Of a stretch of 64,000 nucleotides of DNA, positions 8,557 to 16,867 are shown piece by piece. Under the pieces are notes generated by a model. It did not search any database. It was not told the origin of the DNA and saw only the letters and a program-made list of their open reading frames with translations. How positions within the stretch are numbered: the first letter of the stretch is position 1; every line of letters starts with the position of its first letter. Made by a program: the position numbers and the translations under genes. The DNA is from an uncultured Prevotella sp. (GTDB lineage Bacteria > Bacteroidota > Bacteroidia > Bacteroidales > Bacteroidaceae). The DNA lies in contig CAJJWN010000012.1 in assembly GCA_905196835.1 (NCBI GenBank), positions 1 through 64,000 of the forward strand, written 5' to 3'.

Positions 8557-9810
8557 ATGAAAGAGACAATCAACGACTTTGAGATAATGGCGCCCGTGGG
8601 CAGCCGCGAGAGCCTGCAAGCCGCGATACAGGCCGGGGCAGGCTCGGTGTACTTCGGCATAGGGCGGCTCAACATGAGAGCGCACTCGGCCAACACGTTC
8701 ACCGTTGACGACCTGCGTGAAATAGCCGCCACGTGCGCCGCCGATGGAATAAAGACATACCTGACGGTGAACACCGTGATTTACGACGGCGACATCAGCG
8801 ACATGCGAACCATAGTAGACGCGGCTAAGGAGGCGGGCATCTCAGCGGTAATCGCAAGCGACATGGCCGTAATACTGTACTGCCGCAGCGTTGGCATGGA
8901 GGTGCACCTCTCTACGCAGCTCAACATATCCAACATCGAGGCGTTGAAGTTCTACGCGCAATTCGCCGACGTGGCGGTGCTCGCCCGCGAGCTGAACTTA
9001 GACCAGGTGGCGGCCATCCACCGCCAGATTGAGGAGCAGAACGTGTGCGGCCCGTCGGGCGAGAGGGTGAAAATCGAGATGTTCTGCCACGGCGCGCTGT
9101 GCATGGCGGTGAGCGGCAAGTGCTACTTGAGCCTCGACAACGCCGGCCGCTCGGCCAACCGCGGCGAGTGTATGCAGCTGTGCCGCCGGTCATACATCGT
9201 GACTGACGCCGAGACGGGCACACAGCTCGAGGTGGACAACAAATATATAATGAGCCCGAAGGACCTGAAGACCGTGCGCTTCATCGACCGCATGATGCGC
9301 TCGGGCGTGCGCGTTTTCAAAATAGAGGGGCGCGCCCGGGGGCCGGAGTACGTCTACACCGTCGTAAAGTGTTACAAGGAAGCCATAGCTTCGGTGCTCG
9401 ACGGCACGTTTACCGAGGAGAAGAAAGACCGCTGGGACGAGCGGCTGGCTACGGTATTCAACCGCGGCTTCTGGGACGGATACTACCAGGGCCAGCGGCT
9501 TGGCGAATGGAACGACGCCTACGGCTCCAGCGCGACGGAGCGCAAGGTGTACGTAGGCAAGGGCGTAAAGTATTTCTCGAAGCTGGGCGTGGCAGAGTTC
9601 ACCTGCGAGGCGGCGGAGTTCTCCGTGGGCGACAAGATGCTCATAACGGGGCCCACCACGGGCGTGATGTACGTCACGGTGGAGGAAATCCACGACGACA
9701 CGCACTCCGTACAGACGGCGCAGAAGGGCACTCGCGTGGCCTTCAAGGTGCCCGGAAAGGTGAGGCCGAGCGACAAGCTGTTCAAAATTCAGAAAGTAGT
9801 GAAGGAGTAA
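8557..9810 (+). CDS. Peptidase U32 family protein (TrhP-like)
   Basis: U32 collagenase-like protein of 417 aa, in the size range of YegQ/YrrO (TrhP), which act with prephenate in 5-hydroxyuridine formation in tRNA wobble positions; that role is inferred from the family. The U32 signature is EMFCHGALCMAVSGKCYLS, followed by further cysteines (GECMQLCRRSY), giving the four-Cys set thought to bind an Fe-S cluster. The N-terminus has the TIM-barrel start APVGSRESLQAAIQAGAGS. The C-terminal domain includes KIEGRARGPEYVY. I chose ATG 8557 because the in-frame sequence before it lies in the repeat. Confidence 0.88.
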   Translation: MKETINDFEIMAPVGSRESLQAAIQAGAGSVYFGIGRLNMRAHSANTFTVDDLREIAATCAADGIKTYLTVNTVIYDGDISDMRTIVDAAKEAGISAVIASDMAVILYCRSVGMEVHLSTQLNISNIEALKFYAQFADVAVLARELNLDQVAAIHRQIEEQNVCGPSGERVKIEMFCHGALCMAVSGKCYLSLDNAGRSANRGECMQLCRRSYIVTDAETGTQLEVDNKYIMSPKDLKTVRFIDRMMRSGVRVFKIEGRARGPEYVYTVVKCYKEAIASVLDGTFTEEKKDRWDERLATVFNRGFWDGYYQGQRLGEWNDAYGSSATERKVYVGKGVKYFSKLGVAEFTCEAAEFSVGDKMLITGPTTGVMYVTVEEIHDDTHSVQTAQKGTRVAFKVPGKVRPSDKLFKIQKVVKE

Positions 9811-9905
9811 GGAGTGGAGGAGTAAGTAGATATATTTCAGAGTAATAGCAAGTTTTTGTAAAAGCATTTATACTTACTCCTCCTCTCCTTACTCCTTCTC
9901 TCCTA
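9795..9905. repeat. Inverted repeat of GGAGTAA-type words
   Basis: AAGGAGTAAGGAGTGGAGGAGTAAG on the left and ACTTACTCCTCCTCTCCTTACTCC on the right, with a roughly 40-base AT-rich spacer. It spans the U32 stop codon and the gap before sufE. Confidence 0.7.
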
Positions 9906-9920
9906 AAAAACAAATAGACT

Positions 9921-10346
9921 ATGACAATCAACGAAGCACAAGACGAGGTAATCGAGGAGTTTTCCGACTTCACGGACTGGATGGACAAGTACCAGCTGCT
10001 CATCGACCTGGGCAACGAGCTGCAGCCGCTCGACCCGAAATACAAGACCGAGGACAACCTCATTGACGGCTGCCAGAGCCGCGTATGGCTTAGGGCCGAG
10101 ATGAAGGAAGGCCTGCTTTACTTCACGGCGGAGAGCGACGCGCTCATCGTGAAGGGCATCATTGCCCTGTTAATCCGAGTGCTCAGCGGCCACACTCCGC
10201 AGGAAATAGCCGAGGCCGACCTTTACTTCATCGGCCGCATAGGCCTTAGCGAGCACCTGTCGCCCACCCGCGCCAACGGCCTGCTGGCCATGCTCAAGCA
10301 GATGAAACTGTACGCAGAGGCTTATAAAATGAAAAATGAAAAATGA
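9921..10346 (+). CDS. sufE: SufE-family sulfur acceptor protein
   Basis: Accepts persulfide sulfur from the cysteine desulfurase SufS and passes it to the SUF scaffold. The signature NLIDGCQSRVWL holds the acceptor cysteine (residue about 53). The remainder, including the RVLSGHTPQEI segment and GRIGLSEHLSPTRANGL, matches the SufE fold. No other suf gene is nearby. The last residues KMKNEK and the TGA stop are encoded by an AAAATGAAAAATGA repeat, so the native C-terminus probably ended just before. Confidence 0.92.
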   Translation: MTINEAQDEVIEEFSDFTDWMDKYQLLIDLGNELQPLDPKYKTEDNLIDGCQSRVWLRAEMKEGLLYFTAESDALIVKGIIALLIRVLSGHTPQEIAEADLYFIGRIGLSEHLSPTRANGLLAMLKQMKLYAEAYKMKNEK

Positions 10347-10443
10347 AAAGTGAAAAATCCATATGCTTTGCAGGGATGTGAATTAATCCAATACCAAATA
10401 AAAAGACATGTGGATTTTTCACTTTTAACTTTTCCTTTAACAA
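10330..10443. repeat. Inverted repeat of 7-bp words (AAAAATG/AAAAGTG family)
   Basis: Left arm AAAATGAAAAATGAAAAATG; spacer holding CATATGCTTTGCAGGGATG; right arm CATGTGGATTTTTCACTTTTAAC. It overlaps the sufE C-terminus and ends at the next start codon. The spacer core ATGCTTTGCAGG is shared with the GAGTTAA-family element at 13.8 kb. Confidence 0.75.
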
Positions 10444-10444
10444 A

Positions 10445-10981
10445 GTGCGCAAACTAAGAGTAACCGAGATGGGCCGCATGAGCGTAGACGAGTTCAAGGC
10501 GGCCGAGAAGACGCCGCTCACCGTCGTGCTTGACGACGTGAGGAGCATGTACAACGTAGGTTCGGTGCTGCGCTCGTGCGACGCCTTCCGCGTAAAGGAA
10601 GTCTTACTGTGCGGCATCACGGCCGCCCCGCCCCACCCCGAGATACACAAGACGGCGCTGGGAGCGGAGGACAGCGTGGCCTGGCGGCACTGCCCGTCGG
10701 CCTTGGAGGCCGTGCGCGGGCTTCAGGCCGGGGGCGTAAGGGTGATGGCCGTGGAGCAATGCGAGGGCAGCACGACGCTCGGCGACTTCCGCCCGGAGCC
10801 CGGCGCGGAGTACGCCGTGGTGCTGGGCAACGAGGTGAAGGGCGTCAACCAGGCCGTGGTTGACGCCTGCGACGGTTGCCTGGAAATACCGCAGTACGGC
10901 ACGAAGCACTCGCTCAACGTGTCAGTAACGGCGGGAATCGTGATTTATTCATTGCATGAAAAATTAAGAGTTAAGAGTTAA
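10445..10981 (+). CDS. SpoU/TrmH-family RNA 2-O-ribose methyltransferase
   Basis: SAM-dependent trefoil-knot (SPOUT) methyltransferase acting on tRNA or rRNA; which nucleotide is not predictable. Motif 1 is NVGSVLRSCDAFR, motif 2 VLGNEVKGV and motif 3 IPQYGTKHSLNVSVTAGI. The start is a GTG at 10445, because the N-terminal MRKLRVTEMGRMS is, to my recollection, conserved in Bacteroidales homologues; ATG 10469 is the alternative. Length 178 aa is typical for this short form. The tail EKLRVKS plus stop is read from the GAGTTAA repeat. Confidence 0.9.
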   Translation: MRKLRVTEMGRMSVDEFKAAEKTPLTVVLDDVRSMYNVGSVLRSCDAFRVKEVLLCGITAAPPHPEIHKTALGAEDSVAWRHCPSALEAVRGLQAGGVRVMAVEQCEGSTTLGDFRPEPGAEYAVVLGNEVKGVNQAVVDACDGCLEIPQYGTKHSLNVSVTAGIVIYSLHEKLRVKS

Positions 10982-11055
10982 GAATTAAGAAAAATACCGG
11001 CGGAGGCTGTCTGCAAAGTCATTTTTTCTTAATTCATAACTCTTAATTCTCAATT
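10965..11055. repeat. Inverted repeat of 7-bp words (GAGTTAA family)
   Basis: AAGAGTTAAGAGTTAAGAATTAAG, spacer AAAAATACCGGCGGAGGCTGTCTGCAAAGTC (interrupted), right arm TTTTTTCTTAATTC. It contains the stop codon of the methyltransferase gene. Confidence 0.75.
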
Positions 11056-11092
11056 ATTCATTTACTTTGCACACAAAAACACATACTGACAT

Positions 11093-11779
11093 ATGAAACG
11101 ACTTATCATCACCGCGCTGGCCGCAGCCGCACTGCTCGCCCCGGCACAGGCACAAGACTACCAATACAGCAGGTACTACAACCCCGAGAGCGGACGGCTC
11201 GACTACGGACGCCACGACAGCGGACTGGGCACGGGCAACATGTATTACGGCCTGCGCATAGGCCCGGCCTTCACGTACGTCAACTCCGACGACGCGCGGC
11301 TAGACGGCGGCAAGTGGCAGACGGGCCTCTCCGTAGGCGCGCTCGTGGGCCTGCCCCTGTCGCAGAGCGTGCCACTGTACCTCGAGGCCGGACTGCAATA
11401 TACCGAGAAGGGCGGCCGCAAGCGGCTCGACAGCGGCAAGAAGATGACCTACGACCTGAACTACATCGAGATGCCCATCGTCGTGAAATACATCTACCCC
11501 GTAGGCGAACACCTTACGCTGCAGCCGCTCTTCGGCGGCTACTTGGCCTACGGCATAAGCGGCAGGATAAAGAACTTCGAGGAGAGGAAGACGCAAAAGT
11601 CGTTCTCCGACAACAACTTCAAGCGCTTCGACGGCGGCCTGCGCATAGGCTGCGGCGTGGGCTACGACCTCTTCTACGCCGAACTGGCTTACGACATCGG
11701 ACTGGCCAACATCTGCCACGACACCTTCGACACGTCGCACAACGGATGCCTCGCGCTCAACTTCGGAGTAAACTTTTAA
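11093..11779 (+). CDS. Outer-membrane beta-barrel protein (PorT/opacity-like)
   Basis: Signal peptide MKRLIITALAAAALLAPAQA is followed by a short tether and a region of alternating hydrophobic/aromatic strands (YYGLRIGPAFTYVN, LYLEAGLQYTEKGGRKR, MPIVVKYIYPVG, GLRIGCGVGYDLFYAELAYDIGL, ending LALNFGVNF). It resembles the 8-strand barrels of the PorT/OmpW-like set in Bacteroidetes. 228 aa. The terminal phenylalanine fits BAM recognition. Function unknown. Confidence 0.8.
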   Translation: MKRLIITALAAAALLAPAQAQDYQYSRYYNPESGRLDYGRHDSGLGTGNMYYGLRIGPAFTYVNSDDARLDGGKWQTGLSVGALVGLPLSQSVPLYLEAGLQYTEKGGRKRLDSGKKMTYDLNYIEMPIVVKYIYPVGEHLTLQPLFGGYLAYGISGRIKNFEERKTQKSFSDNNFKRFDGGLRIGCGVGYDLFYAELAYDIGLANICHDTFDTSHNGCLALNFGVNF

Positions 11780-11905
11780 AAAGTTAAGAGTTAAGAATTA
11801 AGAGTTAAGAAAATATGCTTGGATGAATTAAGAATTAAGAGTTAAGAGTTAAGAATTAAGAAAAATACTTTTGTTGATTGACAAGACATATTTTCTTAGC
11901 TTGGC
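11779..11905. repeat. Nested GAGTTAA-family inverted repeat
   Basis: Two left arms in series (each ending AAGAAAATATG or AAGAAAAATAC) and one short right arm (CATATTTTCTTA). It looks like an element that was duplicated or inserted within another. Confidence 0.65.
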
Positions 11906-11916
11906 GGTACTTCGTT

Positions 11917-12030
11917 CCGGCGGATTTGCAATCCGCCGGTTCTTATTATAAGGATTTGCAATCCGATTGACAATTCCTTGCTGTTGACAACAAGGGATGA
12001 AGGTTTAAGCGGATTACAAATCCTTATAAT
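11917..12030. repeat. REP-like palindrome and 21-bp inverted repeat
   Basis: A palindrome with 10-bp arms and a TGC loop (CCGGCGGATT/AATCCGCCGG, 11917-11939) is followed by 21-bp inverted arms at 11945-11965 and 12010-12030 (ATTATAAGGATTTG..., one mismatch). These look like REP/RAYT-associated or decayed IS ends; no transposase is present. 12031-12220 shows no supportable gene. Confidence 0.6.
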
Positions 12031-12224
12031 GCGTAAGTTCGGCATAATGCATAACCCTTCAAACAATGGTACAACTACTTGTTTTCGTTCCGAACAGTTA
12101 CCAACCGACTACATGAAGTTTGATGATTGCCGATGTACCTTACACCGAACTCACTTTTATAATCTTTTCAACGGATTGCAAATAACGCCGAAACACAGAA
12201 ACCACGGAACACGGTGCAACATCT

Positions 12225-12261
12225 GAAAAGCGGTCTTTCAACGCATGAAAGACCGCTTTTC
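12225..12261. terminator. 15-bp perfect hairpin, terminator-like
   Basis: GAAAAGCGGTCTTTC at 12225-12239 pairs perfectly with 12247-12261 around a 7-base loop. It could act as a terminator in either direction or be a relative of the AAAGGCGGTCTTT dispersed repeats; the flanking T run is short. Confidence 0.5.
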
Positions 12262-12310
12262 GCATTACAAACAACGGCCTTTCACCATGCGGAAAGCCAC
12301 CTTCGGCAAC

Positions 12311-12574
12311 TTGTTCACAAACCTGTTAATAACCTTGTGGAAAACCATGTGCATATCAACACACCGCAGCCCGTACCCCGCTCACACGTGGATATCCACA
12401 ACTTTGTTACAAGAAAATACACAAGTTTTACACCGTTACATGCAAAAAAAAGATATAAACTTATTAATTTTGCAGCAATGCTGACAACTGTTGACAACCA
12501 GCGTTAAGCCCTGACAGTCAACAAGAAAAAGTTAAACTCGGCTGTTGACAACATACACCACTAACGTTGACAAC
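12311..12574. other. Origin-like region: near-consensus DnaA boxes and repeated GTTGACAAC
   Basis: Within a gene-free stretch are four sites one mismatch from the DnaA box TTATNCACA (TTGTTCACA at 12312, TTATTAACA read in reverse near 12323-12331, TTTTCCACA in reverse at about 12337-12345, ATATCCACA at 12392-12400). An AT-rich segment (12410-12472) follows, then three GTTGACAAC motifs (12490, 12544, 12566); a fourth is at 11983. This pattern suggests a replication origin or other initiator-binding locus. dnaA is not in the window and gene orientation does not clearly diverge here, so this is tentative. Confidence 0.35.
12465..12472 (+). promoter_or_regulatory. -7 promoter box upstream of nadA
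   Basis: TAATTTTG fits TAnnTTTG. It is the nearest good box upstream of nadA (about 340 bases away), so it may drive nadA or an unseen short RNA. Confidence 0.4.
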
Positions 12575-12689
12575 CGAAAAAGCAAGAAAACCGGGCGGAA
12601 GTTTTGCACAAATCCACGACACATCATAACCGTTCATCTTCTTTTTTCAGAAAAGAAAGAAAAAACAAAATAATGAAATAGGGTGTGGA

Positions 12690-12803
12690 TAAAGGGCAGC
12701 CCCACCCCATCCCTCCCCAAAGAGAGGGAGCTTGGAATGCCTTTGCCGCCCCGAGCGCATCCGGCCAATTAGGCCAATCAGCCCCATCCGGCCCATAAAA
12801 AAC
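12690..12803. repeat. C/G-rich block plus GGCCAATTA 9-mers
   Basis: CCCCACCCCATCCCTCCCC...GAGGGAGCTTGGAATGCC followed by TTTGCCGCC and GGCCAATTAGGCCAATCAG words, the same block order as at 3243-3383. It forms the leader of nadA. Confidence 0.65.
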
Positions 12804-12812
12804 AATAATGCA

Positions 12813-13742
12813 ATGAATAAAGAAGAATTGAAGAGAGAAATACGCCAGCTCTGCCGCGAGAAGCAGGCCGTCGTAATGGCGCACTACTACACACGCCCCG
12901 AAATACAGGACACGGCCGACTTCATAGGCGACTCGCTCGCCCTGGCACGTCGCGCAGCCGAGACCGACGCTCGCATCATCGTGATGTGCGGCGTACACTT
13001 CATGGCCGAGACGTGCAAGCTGCTCTGCCCCGACCGCCTCGTGCTCTGCCCCGACCCCGCGGCAGGCTGCTCGCTGGCCGACTCGTGCACGGCCGAAGAA
13101 CTGCGCCGCTTCAAGGCCGAGCATCCCGGCCACACCGTAATCAGCTACGTCAACACCACAGCCGCCGTAAAGGCGCTGACCGACATCGTAGTGACCAGCG
13201 GCAACGCCGAGCGCATAGTGCGCCAGCTGCCCGAGGACGAGAAAATCATCTTCGGCCCCGACCGCAACCTCGGCTCATACATCAACGCCGTGACGGGCCG
13301 CCGGATGCTGCTTTGGCAGGGCGGATGCCACGTGCACGCGCGCTTCACCCCCGAAGCCATAACGACGCTGAAGGCCGAGCACCCCGAAGCCACCGTCATG
13401 GCCCACCTCGAATGTTCGCCCTCCGTGCTCGCCCTGGCCGCTGTAAAAGGCTCTACGGCCACCATGCTGAAGTACGCACAGGAGCACCCCGGCGCGACGT
13501 ACATCGTGGCCACCGAGGCCGGCATACTGCACGAGATGCAACGCCAGTGCCCCACGGCCACCTTCCTGCCCGTGCCCCCCGAGGGAGCTGACACGCCCTG
13601 CAACGAGTGCGAATACATGCGCCTGAACACGCTGGAGAAGCTCTACCGCTGCCTGCGCGACGAAGCCCCGGCCATCGAAGTGCCACAGGACATAGCCCGC
13701 GAGGCCGTCAAGCCAATAAAGAGAATGCTCGAAATGTCGTGA
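12813..13742 (+). CDS. nadA: Quinolinate synthase
   Basis: [4Fe-4S] enzyme that condenses iminoaspartate with dihydroxyacetone phosphate to quinolinate in de novo NAD synthesis. The fold-typical segments are MAHYYTRPEIQDTADFIGDS, MCGVHFMAETCKLL, QGGCHVHARF, AHLECSPSVLALA and CNECEYMRLNTLEKLY; the cluster cysteines are those of MCGVHFMAE, HLECSPS and CNECEYM. ATG 12813 gives 309 aa, normal for the short NadA type; an upstream ATG reads through the repeat. nadB and nadC are not in the window. Confidence 0.96.
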   Translation: MNKEELKREIRQLCREKQAVVMAHYYTRPEIQDTADFIGDSLALARRAAETDARIIVMCGVHFMAETCKLLCPDRLVLCPDPAAGCSLADSCTAEELRRFKAEHPGHTVISYVNTTAAVKALTDIVVTSGNAERIVRQLPEDEKIIFGPDRNLGSYINAVTGRRMLLWQGGCHVHARFTPEAITTLKAEHPEATVMAHLECSPSVLALAAVKGSTATMLKYAQEHPGATYIVATEAGILHEMQRQCPTATFLPVPPEGADTPCNECEYMRLNTLEKLYRCLRDEAPAIEVPQDIAREAVKPIKRMLEMS

Positions 13743-13868
13743 TGAGAATTAAGAGTTAAGAATTGAGAAAATTAAGAGTTAAGAATTAAGAGTTAAGAAA
13801 ATATGCTTTGCAGGATGCTCTTTTGAAAAGGTATTTTTCTTAATTCTTAATTATTAACTCTTAATTCA
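13743..13868. repeat. GAGTTAA-family inverted repeat
   Basis: Left arm of AAGAGTT/AAGAATT words ending AAGAAAATATGCTTTGCAGG, spacer ATGCTCTTTTGAAAAGG, right arm TATTTTTCTTAATTCTTAATTATTAACTC. It fills the gap between nadA and the next gene. Confidence 0.8.
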
Positions 13869-13879
13869 AAACTTCTTTT

Positions 13880-15391
13880 ATGAATTACCTCCGCTTTTGC
13901 TTGGCGCTTACCGCCGTTTACGGAGCATTGTTCGTCTTTGCCGATTTCCACGACATACCGTGCAATGACGTGCGCGACTTCATGCTGCTCGCCATGCAGT
14001 TCGTGGCAATCGAGACAGGCGTTTTCGGCCTTTTGTGCCTTATAGGCATAAGCAGACGTGTGTTCGCGGCGTTGTTTCCGCTGCTTACGCTCGTCTGTAC
14101 GGTGCTCGCCTACTTCCGTTATACGGCCAACGTGACGCTCACCCCGATAACCGTCGACCTCGCGTTGACCAACGACGCGGCCACGAGCATGGACGTGGTG
14201 ACGTGGCAGCTCGTCGCGCTCGTCCTGCTGTCGGTGGCCGCCGCGGTGTGGACTGCGGTGTACAGGTACAGGCGCGTCACCATAAGGCGCAGGGCCGCGT
14301 GGCTTGTTGCAGGAGCTTTGCTGACGGTTGCTCCCGTAGGCTACAGCCGCACGCGCAATGCTGTGGGCACTCGCATACCGTTTTCGGTGTACACGAGCGT
14401 GGAAGGATACCTTGAGTCGCGCCGCGAAGCCGAAGCCGTGCGACCCATGTTCAATGGCAAGGCCGTGTGCGGCAGCGACTCGCTGACCGTAGTGTTCGTG
14501 CTGGGCGAGTCGTTGCGTGCGGCCAACCTGCAAATCAACGGTTATGGCCGCGCTACTACTCCTCTGCTCTGCCGCGAGCGTAACGCCGTGTCGCTGCCCA
14601 ACGTCTACACTGACTATACCCTCACCCACCTTAGCATACCCCACATGCTTACGCGCTCTGACGAGCGCAACCCCGACCGCGCATACCCCGAGCGGTCATT
14701 CATCTCGCTGCTAAGGCAGGCCAGTTACCGCACCGCATGGCTTAGCAACCAGGAGCAGGTGAGTACGTTCGCCTACTTCATGAACGAGGGCGACACGTTG
14801 GTTTACGTCAACGGAGAGAAGTCGGCGTACAACCTTGAGAAGTGGCTCGACGGCGACCTGCTGCCCGAATACGACAAGGAGCTGGCACGCGGCTGTGCGC
14901 GGCAGTTCATACTGCTGCATACCATCGGCTCGCACTGGTGGTATAATTCGCATTATCCCGACAGCTTAGAGCGGTTCAGGCCGGTGATTGACAGCCGCGT
15001 AATATCCGCCAACACGGCGGAAGAGATGCGCAACTCGTATGACAATACCATAGTCTATTCCGACTACGTGTGGCACTCTTTGATAAACCGCCTGCGCGGA
15101 CGCAACGCCGTGCTGCTGTATCTTTCCGACCACGCCGAGAGCCTTGGCGAGGACGGCTACTTCATCCACGGTACCGACCGCCCCGAGGTGCGCCGCCCGG
15201 CCTGCTTCGTGTGGTATTCTGACGAGTTCGCGCGGCGTTATCCTGATAAAGTATCCGCGCTCCGGGCCAACAAGAATAAGCAATGGAAGACGTACATGCT
15301 CTTCCACAGCGTGCTCTCGGCCGCCGACGTGGAAAGCGCATACATCGACCCGAGGCTCGACATATTCTATAATGCAAGACAAACAAGATGA
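13880..15391 (+). CDS. Phosphoethanolamine transferase (EptA/sulfatase-fold family)
   Basis: Inner-membrane enzyme with a periplasmic alkaline-phosphatase/sulfatase-fold domain that transfers phosphoethanolamine to lipid A or core sugars. The N-terminal about 165 residues carry four to five hydrophobic segments. The periplasmic part has the metal/active-site motifs VLGESLRAANLQINGYGR, a nucleophile region YTLTHLSIPHML, and LSDHAESLGEDGYFIHG near the C-terminus. 503 aa is normal. Its stop overlaps the next glycosyltransferase start by 4 bp (ATGA), so the two are translationally coupled and probably act on the same surface glycolipid. Confidence 0.85.
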   Translation: MNYLRFCLALTAVYGALFVFADFHDIPCNDVRDFMLLAMQFVAIETGVFGLLCLIGISRRVFAALFPLLTLVCTVLAYFRYTANVTLTPITVDLALTNDAATSMDVVTWQLVALVLLSVAAAVWTAVYRYRRVTIRRRAAWLVAGALLTVAPVGYSRTRNAVGTRIPFSVYTSVEGYLESRREAEAVRPMFNGKAVCGSDSLTVVFVLGESLRAANLQINGYGRATTPLLCRERNAVSLPNVYTDYTLTHLSIPHMLTRSDERNPDRAYPERSFISLLRQASYRTAWLSNQEQVSTFAYFMNEGDTLVYVNGEKSAYNLEKWLDGDLLPEYDKELARGCARQFILLHTIGSHWWYNSHYPDSLERFRPVIDSRVISANTAEEMRNSYDNTIVYSDYVWHSLINRLRGRNAVLLYLSDHAESLGEDGYFIHGTDRPEVRRPACFVWYSDEFARRYPDKVSALRANKNKQWKTYMLFHSVLSAADVESAYIDPRLDIFYNARQTR

Positions 15392-16518
15392 GGATATTGC
15401 TTTTTGGCGAAGCCAGTTTCCTGCACAATACGTTGAAAAAAGGACTTGCTGAATGCGGTCATGACGTCCTCTTGGCGTCTGACGGCAACAACTGGCACAA
15501 CTCTCCGCGCGACATTGACTTGCGCAGGAACATGCGTTGGGGCAAACTGGGCGGACTGAAAGTATTGTGGAAACTGCTTGTCAATGTCCGGAAACTTGTA
15601 GGCAACGATGTTGTGCAGATACATAATTACCAGTTTGTTCCGCTTAAAATGAAGTGGAACGAGCTTATACTGCGCTTCCTTAAACGGCATAACCGCTGCA
15701 TAGTGAAAGGTTGTTACGGCGACGACCCGTTTGTATTGAAACGCCAGGCGGAAGGTGTGCCTGCATATTCTGACACATACTATAAAGGTAAAAAACAAAA
15801 CGCCGAGGCCAACAGGGCGCGTTTAGCCGAAATGGAATTGCCCGAAGTAGTGCATTGCTGGAGTTATGCGAGCCGCATGGCCGACGCCCTTGTGCCTTGT
15901 CTTTATGAATATTGGTTGTGTTATGATGTTTTTCCATATAACCAAAAGTTGCATTACATACCATTGCCGATGGAAATACCGGCTGAAGCATGTGTCGCGG
16001 AAATTACGCCTGAACGTCCTTTAACGGTGCTTGTGGGTATTCAGCCCGGGCGTGATTACATCAAAGGGGCAAGGTATATAGCCGGTCTTGTAAGGCAAGT
16101 GGCCGATGAAAACCCGGGGAGAATAGATGTAAAGGTTGTAGAAGGTGTGCCGTATGACGAGTATTGCAGGCTTTTAGGCGAGGCCGACGTGCTCGTAGAC
16201 CAGCTTTACAGCTATACCCCGTCGATGAATTCGCTGGCGGCCATGGCGCGCGGCACGGTAGTCATAGGTGGCGGCGAAGAGGATTTTTATGGTTTTATAG
16301 GAGAAAATAAGCTGCGTCCGATAATTAACGTTCGTCCCGGGGAGGATGAATATAACCTTGAAGTATTGCGCCGCACGTTGCTCGACCCTGTAAAAATAAT
16401 GGATATGAAGCGTCAGGGAATAGAGTTCGTGCGCAAATACCACGACTATTCAATGGTAAGCAGGATGTATATAGACCTTTACAATACATTGATTCAACGT
16501 AAGGAAGCGTGCTTATAA
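15388..16518 (+). CDS. Glycosyltransferase, GT-B (group 1) type
   Basis: N-terminal MRILLFGEASFLHNTLKKGL is a Rossmann start, and the C-terminal half has LLGEADVLVDQLYSYTPSMNSLAAMARGTVV, the donor-binding helix pattern of GT4-like enzymes, plus an acidic GGGEEDF segment. It lacks a canonical EX7E-KG signature, so subfamily and sugar are open. It overlaps the phosphoethanolamine transferase by 4 bp. Base composition is more AT-rich than the upstream genes, as in the rest of the glycan cluster. Confidence 0.75.
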   Translation: MRILLFGEASFLHNTLKKGLAECGHDVLLASDGNNWHNSPRDIDLRRNMRWGKLGGLKVLWKLLVNVRKLVGNDVVQIHNYQFVPLKMKWNELILRFLKRHNRCIVKGCYGDDPFVLKRQAEGVPAYSDTYYKGKKQNAEANRARLAEMELPEVVHCWSYASRMADALVPCLYEYWLCYDVFPYNQKLHYIPLPMEIPAEACVAEITPERPLTVLVGIQPGRDYIKGARYIAGLVRQVADENPGRIDVKVVEGVPYDEYCRLLGEADVLVDQLYSYTPSMNSLAAMARGTVVIGGGEEDFYGFIGENKLRPIINVRPGEDEYNLEVLRRTLLDPVKIMDMKRQGIEFVRKYHDYSMVSRMYIDLYNTLIQRKEACL

Positions 16519-16540
16519 TATAAACTCAAGCGGTCAGTGG

Positions 16541-16580
16541 CATTTTGTCATTCCGCGCTCAGACGCGGAATGACAAAATG
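16541..16580. repeat. 17-bp perfect hairpin
   Basis: CATTTTGTCATTCCGCG (16541-16557) pairs perfectly with 16564-16580 around CTCAGA. It is shortly downstream of the glycosyltransferase stop, so it may double as a terminator, though no T tract follows. Confidence 0.65.
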
Positions 16581-16615
16581 CTATTGACTATTTGAACAAT
16601 GATTGTTGCAGTAAT

Positions 16616-16666
16616 GGCTTTATGCCAAACTTACGTTATATAAACGTGAGTTCGGCATAACTTCTA
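16616..16666. repeat. Imperfect palindrome with ACGTTATATAA core
   Basis: TTATGCC...ACGTTATATAAACGT...GGCATAA forms an imperfect hairpin. Related GTAAGTTCGGCATAA words occur at 12031-12050 and an ACGTTATATAA at 16830-16841, so it is a dispersed palindrome. Confidence 0.5.
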
Positions 16667-16689
16667 TTTTCCACAAACAGCGAAAATAC

Positions 16690-16809
16690 CCTTTGTAGGG
16701 ACATAATTCATTATGTCCGCACGCCGCGAAGAGGCGTATTACACAAGCGCAGCAATGAAAAACGTTCTTTCAGAACGTGCGGATATAATGAATTATGTCC
16801 CTACAAAGG
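16690..16809. mobile_element. MITE-like element with 34-bp terminal inverted repeats
   Basis: 120 bp bounded by 34-bp arms (16690-16723 and 16776-16809, starting CCTTTGTAGGGACATAATTC) that differ at one position. No coding capacity. It lies in the gap between two convergent glycan genes. No clear target duplication was found, and no cognate transposase is in the window. Confidence 0.65.
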
Positions 16810-16867
16810 ATGTTTTCTTATACCAAATTCACGTTATATAAGGCTTTCTTTTCGTCTGTAAGCGGCT

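Noticed and set aside
12214-12507. Small ORFs over the origin-like region
   Set aside because: They cover hairpins and DnaA-box-like sites, have no domain or promoter match, and overlap one another in several frames.
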